Under the pieces are notes generated by a model. It was not told where the DNA came from. It made no database searches and was given only the letters and a program-made list of their open reading frames with translations. DNA of 64,000 nucleotides, taken from NCBI GenBank assembly GCA_034387635.1, contig JAOANU010000018.1, positions 1 to 64,000 on the forward strand, read 5' to 3'. Positions 57,784 through 64,000 of the stretch are shown one piece after another (within the stretch, counting starts at the first letter, position 1; each line of letters begins with the position of its first letter). The DNA is from Rhodosporidiobolus odoratus (lineage: Eukaryota > Basidiomycota > Microbotryomycetes > Sporidiobolales > Sporidiobolaceae). The translations under genes were made by a program, and so were the position numbers.

Positions 57784-59297
57784 GGGTGCACGAGTGTAGC
57801 AAATGCAAAGGTGTAGGAAGAGTGTGAGGTCGAGGCAAATTCGAGGGGAGGTGACCGATGAGAAGACGCGTCCTACTGCCGTGTGTGAGTGTGTGGGTGT
57901 ATAGACAAGGGGGGAGGGGGGGTCGGAGGCTAGTAGTTGTTGGAGCAGTGGGTCAAACTCCAGGTCAAGAAAAGTGTCGGCGAGCACAACGGTCGTGTGA
58001 AGGTGAGGAAAGAGAGAAAGACGAGCACAGAGAGCAACTATGACTCTGTGCTGCTCCAGAGGAGTCGCCAGGAGAAACCAGAAATGCGCCCTGCGCTCAC
58101 GAGGTTGTCCAACTGTTCTCTGCGCAGGATGCCAGGAGGAATATTCCAACGAGAAGCAGGAAGATTCTTTCATTCAACATGCAACCGATCTGCGTTGCCC
58201 TCGTCGCGTCGCGTGGACACGCCCTCCAGGCTCAGGGCTCCTCGAACCGCCTCCATTGTTCTTTGAGCAACGGCTAGGCAACGGCAAGCGCGCAACACCA
58301 CCCTCGCTTCCTTCACTCTGTCTGGCATGCTCTGTCCGTTGTACACACCCTCACATCTCACACCCAGAGGCGGCACGAAGGCTGCTCTCGAGCGGACAAT
58401 CACGCCCTCGTCAACTTGAAAGCGGCGTCAAGCAAATCCCGGCTGTCTTATGTCTTCAGTCCGTGTCAGAGCAGCTCGACGAGAGTGTTCTGCTGCTACC
58501 GCTACCACGCTCTTGCATGCTGCCGGCGCGGCGAACCGCTGTGCTGCCGAGAAGAGAAGAAGACGGTGGCATACATAGCACATCTCGAAATGAATGGAGC
58601 AGACCTCACCAAGCGAGCTCCGTCCCCCCGTGCACGAGTAATGGAAGCATCCGTCCAGCAAGCAGCACCCAAGTCCGCCGAGCAGACCGCAGACCGCAAC
58701 CCGACGCAATCCGACGCATTCCATCGTCCCTCGCCTCCGTGATCCTGCACTTGACAGCATGGTAGATCTCCGTCCTGCAGTCCCGCTCCTGCCAGGTCGC
58801 GTGGCAAAAGATGGCAATGACGATGCTGATCGACGTCGAGCCTCGTGCGGCAGGAAGCCGGGCGGCGTCGATGCAGGAAGTAACGCATGAGCAGATGTGG
58901 AAAACGCAGATCTGAACGGCTGGAATGCAGAATGAGGACGGGATGCTTGGGAGACGGTTCGCCCTGTCGTCATGCGGATGCAGATCAGGGTCGGCTGTGA
59001 ATGCACGATCTGGAGCGAGGAAGAGGGGACGCCTTCCAGCACTCGGAATGGGAGGATGCAAAAGCCAACAAGTGCGCGGTGACAAGGCTGGCTGTTCTGT
59101 CCGGCAGCGAAGCAAGACGTGCAGTTGTACATTCTGTAGGTGCAGAGAGATGAATACACCAAGAAAGTAAAGTATCAGGACGGAGAGGATGAACTCACTT
59201 GCAACAAGAAAAGACATGCCGACAACCCAAAACACAACACGCGAGTTAAATGCTGTACATCCCAAAACACCACTCCAAGCCCACAAGCTTGACAACC
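57784..59297. other. Gene-poor 1.5 kb stretch
   Basis: Open frames of 100-240 codons overlap here in several phases on both strands, with Arg/Ser/Cys-rich composition and no motif. None has splice-phase support and I call none. The region holds the promoter of the 57783 gene and the 3' end of HAP3. Confidence 0.4.
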
Positions 59298-60173
59298 TCA
59301 TTCAGCGACGTTTTCTGGCGAGTCTGGATACCCTTCGCCGCCGTCTTCGTCGTCGTATTCTCCTTCGTCTTGCGGCTGTAGTTGTTGCGCTGCGGCTGCT
59401 TCTTTTGCGGCTCGCTTCTGGGCTCGCTTGCCGGTCGAGCGTTGGTGCTGTAATGGGACGGAGTCGTCAGGTCAGAGGTCAGGGTAGAGCCGTGTGTCGG
59501 CGCGAGGAGGAAGGGCTAGGTGGACGAGACAGGTGTCTCCTGGAAGCCGATCAAGAAGGGAACGGACTAGAGCAAACGCGCACCTCGCGATACTTAGCCA
59601 AGTAGACCTTGAGCACATCAGAGTAATTGTCAAACCCCAACGTCGCCATCGCAAACAGAATGTCCTCGCCGTTGATAGTCTTGCGCTTCTCATGGGCGCA
59701 CCGTTCGGCCGCTTCCGACGTAATGAACGAGATGAACTCGCTGGTGCATTCTTGGACGCATTCTTTGGCGTCTTTGCTGACTTTGGTCGTGTCGGGCAAG
59801 CACTTTTTCATGATGCGGCCGACGTTGGCGATGGGGAGGTAGCGCTGTCAGTGCGGCGGAAGGTGGTGGATTGTGGACGATCGAGGGAGGGTAGGGGGCC
59901 GGACGTAGGGAAGAATCGTCTCCAATATGAAGGGAAGAAGCGGAAAATGTAGGAGAAAACGACGAGGTCGATTCATCAGTACCCGTCCTGAGGCATCCGG
60001 TCCGACAGGGAGGGGAGAGAGCTTACGTCCTGTTCCTTGTACATCTCGAGTTCATGCTCTTCGATCTTGGTAGAGACGCCAGCGGCTTGGGCACCTTGAC
60101 CCTCGTCCCATTCTTGCCCGGCCACACGAAGCGGCGGGAGGTTGGCAGTGCTGCCAGCGAAGTTGAACTCCAT
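59298..60173 (-). CDS. HAP3: CCAAT-binding factor subunit HAP3 / NF-YB
   Basis: A histone-fold subunit that pairs with HAP5/NF-YC and recruits HAP2/NF-YA to CCAAT boxes. From ATG 60173, the N-terminal segment ([17 protein letters not shown] to EMYKEQD) precedes the core: [72 protein letters not shown] and [12 protein letters not shown]. All are canonical NF-YB residues, including the Cys pair and the DNA-contacting N-terminal [13 protein letters not shown]. After the next intron the tail has an [19 protein letters not shown] helix and an acidic end, [14 protein letters not shown]. At least three exons. Confidence 0.95.
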
Positions 60174-60947
60174 CTTGTCGTGCGTTTCAGCTGGTTGTCG
60201 GATGCTCGGAAGCGGAACGAGGCAGGTTGAGTGAGTCGGAGCAGGAAGAGGCGCTCCTCTTGCTCTTCCCTCATCATCGACACCATACGCTGGTTTGCAA
60301 TGGTTACAGCTTGCTGTTCGGCAACAAAGCTACCCTCTGACGTCCAAATCTGACCCAACAACGCCCTCGCGACGTCGTCCTCTTTCTCATCAGTTCGCTC
60401 AACTTTATCGCTCTTCCGCCCCGCCCCCCAGTCGACTCGTACATTTGAACAGACCACAACAGTACTGTACGGCCTCGCAGACTTTCTGTGACTCTGCGTA
60501 CACGCGCACGAGCTGTGCGACATCGCCCTTGGCCGACAGGCCCGTGTCAAGAGTAGCGCGTCTGGCCCTTCTTCTCGCGGCGCGCGTGGTGTTTGCGCTT
60601 GAAACATGGAATACGCTACTTCCCTTCACTCTCTCAAGCATGCACTGCTTGCTATCCCACTCCCTCCCTCTGACTATTGACGCTCAAGCCTCGACGTTTC
60701 ATCTCAATCTTCCCCAGCTGCACCCACCTCGTCTGCCTCCGGCCCGCTCACTACTGCAATCAGCTCGACTGTCTTTCATCAATTCGCATCACCGGCCCGA
60801 CCATCAGCAATCGTCGTGGTTGCCGGCCGAGTCAAGTAGAACCAGCATACCCACCCTCGCTCCACCGCCTCTCCCGCATTTCTTTCGGTCAGCCCAACTC
60901 GACCTGGTTCTGCAACTCTGCGCTTGGTACAACTCGACGCACTCGAC
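60174..60947. promoter_or_regulatory. Divergent promoter region, HAP3 / serine-rich gene
   Basis: 774 bp between the divergent starts of HAP3 and the serine-rich gene at 60948. No clear element. The frames inside it are compositionally driven. Confidence 0.4.
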
Positions 60948-62036
60948 ATGGCCTACCTCGCTGAAGAACCGCATCCGCGGTACTCGTTCACCAACACGGA
61001 CTTGACAGAGCTGGATGTCGAGTATCTGCTCAACATGTGGGAGGACCCGGCGCCCTACGTCGGCTTCGCCGTTCCTCCCCTCTCGCCATGCGCCTCGTCA
61101 GAAGCGCGCATAACCCCCGTCGACTCTCCTCCACCCTCGTTCCCTTCACCCGCGTCGCTCCACCTCCCTCGCTCCCGTTCCCTCCTGAACTTGCACAAAG
61201 CCGGGGCTGTTCCCCTTCGAAGTTCTTTCTCTTCTTCGTCAGCTACCGACTCGTCTCGGTCCTCGTCACCTTCCTTCCCTCCCACACCGACCATTTCTCC
61301 ACCGCCCCAGCCTGCCTCGACTTTTCCGACTCGCCTTTCCTCGAAACCTCTCCCGCCCATCCGACGCTCTCCTTCTCCCGTACCGACCGATGACCCCGTC
61401 GACTCCCTCATAGGTCTCGAGGACATATTTGGCCCACCTCGAGCCAACCCTTTCCCGACTTTCGGTTGTCGAGGCGGTGCATCACCTCCGGGTCCATTTC
61501 CCGGTTCACGACCACCTCACTCCGCCCCCTCCTCGGTCCGTCATTCCACCGCCTCGGGCCTGACCTCAAGCAGCAGCACCTCGACCATCCTCTCCCCCCT
61601 CCCCTACACCTACACTCCCTCGCTCCACTCGACCCCCTCCACGCGAAGTAACAACTCGGCCCGCTCGAACGCGGCCTTTGCCGCTCGAAAAGCCTTGTTT
61701 GAAGCCCCTTTGCCGCCACCTAGACGTCCTACGTTTGATCCGGAAGCGGAGGGTCAAGCGGCGTTTACGGCTCCGAGGGCGGCTCCAGCTCCTGTGATGG
61801 TGCCACCGCCTTTACCGGAAAAGGTCATGGATGCGGAGGAGAGTGGGGAGGAAGCGCTGGAGGTCTTGGGGGCTGAGAGGATGGTAGCGGTATACCCTAG
61901 ACCGAGACCGGAGAAGAAGAGTAGTAGGAAGAGAGAGCAAAGTGCGGGCAGCATCAGCTCGAGGGGGAGTGGGTCGGGGAGCAGTCTGGCGGAGAGGACG
62001 GGGAGTTTGAGCGGCAAGTTGGGGTGGAGGTTGTGA
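60948..62036 (+). CDS. Serine/proline-rich hypothetical protein, paralogue of 57783 gene
   Basis: A single 362-residue frame. It starts MAYLAEEPHPRYSF, directly followed by TNTDLTELDVEYLLNMW, matching SFTKTDLVDLDIDAIL in the neighbouring 55924-57783 gene. Then VDSPPPSFPSPASLHLPRS, a long Ser/Pro/Thr part, DPVDSLIGLEDIFGPP, SARSNAAFAARKALFEAPLP, and a C-terminus SSLAERTGSLSGKLGWRL, comparable with the paralogue's STLKSKLSLATLRG. The coiled-coil exon of the paralogue is missing. The acidic motif in a Ser-rich background could be a docking or activation segment; that is inference. No membrane segment or signal. Confidence 0.65.
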   Translation: MAYLAEEPHPRYSFTNTDLTELDVEYLLNMWEDPAPYVGFAVPPLSPCASSEARITPVDSPPPSFPSPASLHLPRSRSLLNLHKAGAVPLRSSFSSSSATDSSRSSSPSFPPTPTISPPPQPASTFPTRLSSKPLPPIRRSPSPVPTDDPVDSLIGLEDIFGPPRANPFPTFGCRGGASPPGPFPGSRPPHSAPSSVRHSTASGLTSSSSTSTILSPLPYTYTPSLHSTPSTRSNNSARSNAAFAARKALFEAPLPPPRRPTFDPEAEGQAAFTAPRAAPAPVMVPPPLPEKVMDAEESGEEALEVLGAERMVAVYPRPRPEKKSSRKREQSAGSISSRGSGSGSSLAERTGSLSGKLGWRL

Positions 62037-62147
62037 GCACCAGTGATTAGACAGACACTTACCCCTCTCGTTTTTGCAAATAGTTCTCTCGGCTCGGACA
62101 CGCACGTAGGAATGTATTCAAAACGGAATTTTACAGGTCCTTCTATC

Positions 62148-62642
62148 TACATACGCTGTCCTCTCTGCTTATCCCGCCGGGTTAATCGGGTTAATCCTGT
62201 CAGACTTCGACGGTGGTTGTCTTGCCGCGCGGCGCGGACTTGGGGGCGGTGAGCGGAAGAGCGGGAATCCTGTCTTGACGATGAGGGAGGAAATGCAGGG
62301 TTGTCGAGGGAGTCGAGGGTGGGTCTGGTGGTCCCGCAGATTTTGGTGAAGTCTGCAGCGTTGAGTGATCAGCAATCAGAGAGGGCGAGCTGGGCGGAGT
62401 GATGAGAGAAAAGAGCATACCGGCGAAAGCACCTTGGAGTTCCGAAGCCAACGCACTCTGGCAAATCGCCATTCTCGCCAACGCAGTCGAGCTACACAGG
62501 CATTCCACTCCATCGCTCTGCGTCGGCGAGTTGCCGCAATACTGCCGAGCCGCCACGAGCAAACTTTGAGAAGGCCACTCTACAACTGGAAAAGGCGAAA
62601 GGCGAGCGGCGCACCTTCAACGTTGTTACCCATCCATCGCAT
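62148..62642 (-). CDS. Uncertain cysteine-containing small gene (possibly partial)
   Basis: Low confidence. A model starting at ATG 62642 (MRWMGNNVE) and splicing at GTGCGC near 62615 gives VVEWPSQSLLVAARQYC, then GNSPTQSDGVECLCSSTALA and MAICQSALASELQ. A last exon after the GTATGC donor gives DFTKICGTTRP and runs to a stop at 62148. Five Cys in about 45 residues resemble fungal small cysteine-rich extracellular proteins, but no signal peptide is present in this model, so an upstream exon may be missing. A competing frame reads through to a stop at 62200. I do not recognise a family. Confidence 0.25.
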
Positions 62643-63683
62643 TCCTGCTCGACTGCTTGGCCTCGACCTTCTCTATCCGCCGCATGAACCATTCTTTGCG
62701 CTTCAGAGACGAGCCGTGTCAAGCCCCCGACTTTTTCTCGTTTGACGAGGTAGTGCACGGCGTACAGCGCTTCGAGGGCGGGAGAGCTATTTGATGAGGC
62801 GGAAAGCGGGACTCGGAGGTGCGGCAGAACTGTGGGAAAGTCAGGGTCAGATCGAGTAACATCGAGAGGAGGAATTGGACGAACAGGTAAAGAGGCCGAC
62901 CAAAAGAAGCAGTCCCGCCAGTGTCCAGCTACGAATCACCCACATGCTCTCTTCTCATGTGCTGACGCCAGTGGAGCTGGATACAAGGCAAGTGAGGAGG
63001 AAGAAAGGCAGGAAAGGAAGGGTGGGTAGCCAGGAAGGAAAAAAAGCAGGGAGCTGTGCCGTCAAGCGGGGTAGCGTGTTTTGAGGGTAACGGGAAGAAC
63101 CGTTGGGCGACAGCCAGTCGAACGCGGCGTGCTCGCTGGTGCTTGAAAAAAAAGGACGATTCGAAAGCAAGGAAGCTGCTTGACGTGCGGGCGAAGTAAG
63201 AAAACCGAATCGGGACCGATTGAAACCCGAACAGCGTGATCGCGGTGCGCTCAGAGTGGAGCGGCGTCATGACACGGCTGTCGGACGCGGTGGACAGAGG
63301 CGTGCATGACCTTGCCCTGCAACAGGCGAGATTATACTGGCCGCCGGCAGGGGGAAAAATGTAAAGGAGAGGAGGGCGAGATGGTCGCGAGTCGGCGTTT
63401 GCGACAGCGAGAGCGACACACGGTGAGCGTTCGAGCATAGGTAGCATATGCACAGCTGGATTAACGTTCAGTGGTGAGCGGAGTGAGCAGATCCGGTACC
63501 ACGGCCACGCCTCTCTCAACTTCCTGAACCTCGTTCGCTGGCTCAGTCACTCTGCAGTCGACTCGGAAAAACGCTTACTCCCACCCTTAGCCTCTCGAGC
63601 ACCGTGCCTCACCACTTCGACCACGCCCCGCCTTTGTCCAGTCTTCATCTCCCCCCACCTCCGTCTGCCACCCTCAGCCCGCC
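62643..63683. other. Intergenic region upstream of the OST3/6 gene
   Basis: About 1 kb. It may hold upstream exons of the uncertain 62148-62642 gene and the promoter of the OST3/6-like gene. The open frames have no motif. Confidence 0.35.
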
Positions 63684-64000
63684 ATGCTGCCGCTCGTGCT
63701 GCTGGCTGCCCTGCTTCCCGCCCTTGTCAGCGCATCCGCAACCCTCGACAAGTACCGCGCCCTCTCCAAACGATCAGGCGGTCTCCTCAGCCTCAACGCT
63801 GCGCAGTACGACGAGTTGACCTCGAGCCAAGGGAGGGACTACTCGGTCAGCGTCGTCTTGACGGCCTTGGGCCAGCAGTTCAAGTGCCAGCCGTGCAAGT
63901 GCGTCTCGCTTCTAACCCTTTCAGCTGACAGAAGAAAATGCTGATGCGACTTTGGCTTTGCAGGCTCCTCCAGCCCGAATACACAGCTCTGGCAAAGCAG
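63684..64000 (+). CDS. Oligosaccharyltransferase subunit OST3/OST6 (MAGT1/TUSC3 family), 5' part
   Basis: The thioredoxin-like ER subunit of the N-glycosylation complex that transiently forms mixed disulfides with glycoprotein substrates. Exon 1 (63684-63898) begins with a signal peptide MLPLVLLAALLPALVSASA, followed by LDKYRALSKRSGGLLSLNA and YSVSVVLTALGQQFKCQPCK. That ends in the CxxC redox motif (CQPC). Exon 2 (from 63964) continues LLQPEYTALAKQ and runs off the window. Only about 80 residues are present. The transmembrane part lies outside. Confidence 0.85.

Noticed and set aside
58428..59162. 244-codon minus-strand frame and overlapping plus-strand frames at 58040-58765
   Set aside because: Several phases on both strands are open together, a sign of GC-rich non-coding DNA. 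No family motif.
60295..61005. 236-codon plus-strand frame upstream of the serine-rich gene
   Set aside because: Overlaps the real start of the gene at 60948 in another phase and has Ser/Pro/Leu composition only.

Overview
The window is 64 kb of nuclear DNA from a GC-rich, intron-dense fungus. Genes alternate strands, introns are mostly 48-120 nt, and the prevailing 5' splice site is GTGCGT/GTACGT/GTGAGT with a CAG/TAG acceptor. Long SPT6 and PEX5 genes, a very long serine-rich ATG4, and the splicing style all point to a basidiomycete yeast, most likely a red yeast of the Pucciniomycotina (Rhodotorula/Rhodosporidium/Sporobolomyces type). That placement is an inference from gene architecture; no marker gene was compared. 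I found no rRNA, tRNA, CRISPR array, insertion sequence or retroelement. Gene models come from splicing the reading frames by eye, checking phase and family conservation. Spans run from start to stop codon.

Layout. 0-10 kb: an unrecognised gene (65-1573), a 2.4 kb gene-poor stretch, a bicistronic-type molybdenum cofactor gene (MoaA plus MoaC, minus), and divergently an RSC7/Swp82-type chromatin-remodelling subunit. 10-22 kb: PEX5 (plus), a damaged F-box/LRR-like locus, ARF6-type GTPase (minus) and ATG4 (plus). 22-29.5 kb: a 1,046-codon intronless ORF (minus), RNA polymerase III subunit RPC34 (minus), and divergently a PSMG4-like proteasome chaperone. 29.8-34.6 kb: PRA1/Yip3 (minus), a small uncertain gene, a BAHD-like acyltransferase (plus) and an unrecognised basic protein (minus). 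35-46 kb: NAP1 (minus), a LysM protein (plus), two F-box/LRR-like paralogues and, between them, a membrane protein with a DUF3431 domain. 46-56 kb: SRP54 (minus) and SPT6 (plus), divergent from a 133 bp gap. 56-64 kb: two related serine-rich proteins flanking the CCAAT-binding HAP3/NF-YB gene, an uncertain cysteine-containing gene, and the 5' end of an OST3/OST6 gene cut by the window edge.

Functionally this is mostly housekeeping chromosome. It covers chromatin and transcription (RSC7, NAP1, SPT6, RPC34, HAP3), trafficking and secretion (ARF6, PRA1, SRP54, OST3/6), organelle and protein turnover (PEX5, ATG4, PSMG4) and cofactor synthesis (MOCS1-like). There is no co-functional cluster. The most notable features are in gene structure. 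The MoaA reading frame ends Gly-Gly-stop, with the stop codon inside a splice donor leading toward MoaC. The ARF6 start codon is split by an intron. The NAP1 stop codon stands alone in the last exon, directly after a CaaX box. SPT6 carries an Arg-Thr-Pro repeat tail, RPC34 a large charged insertion, and a serine-rich paralogue pair surrounds HAP3.
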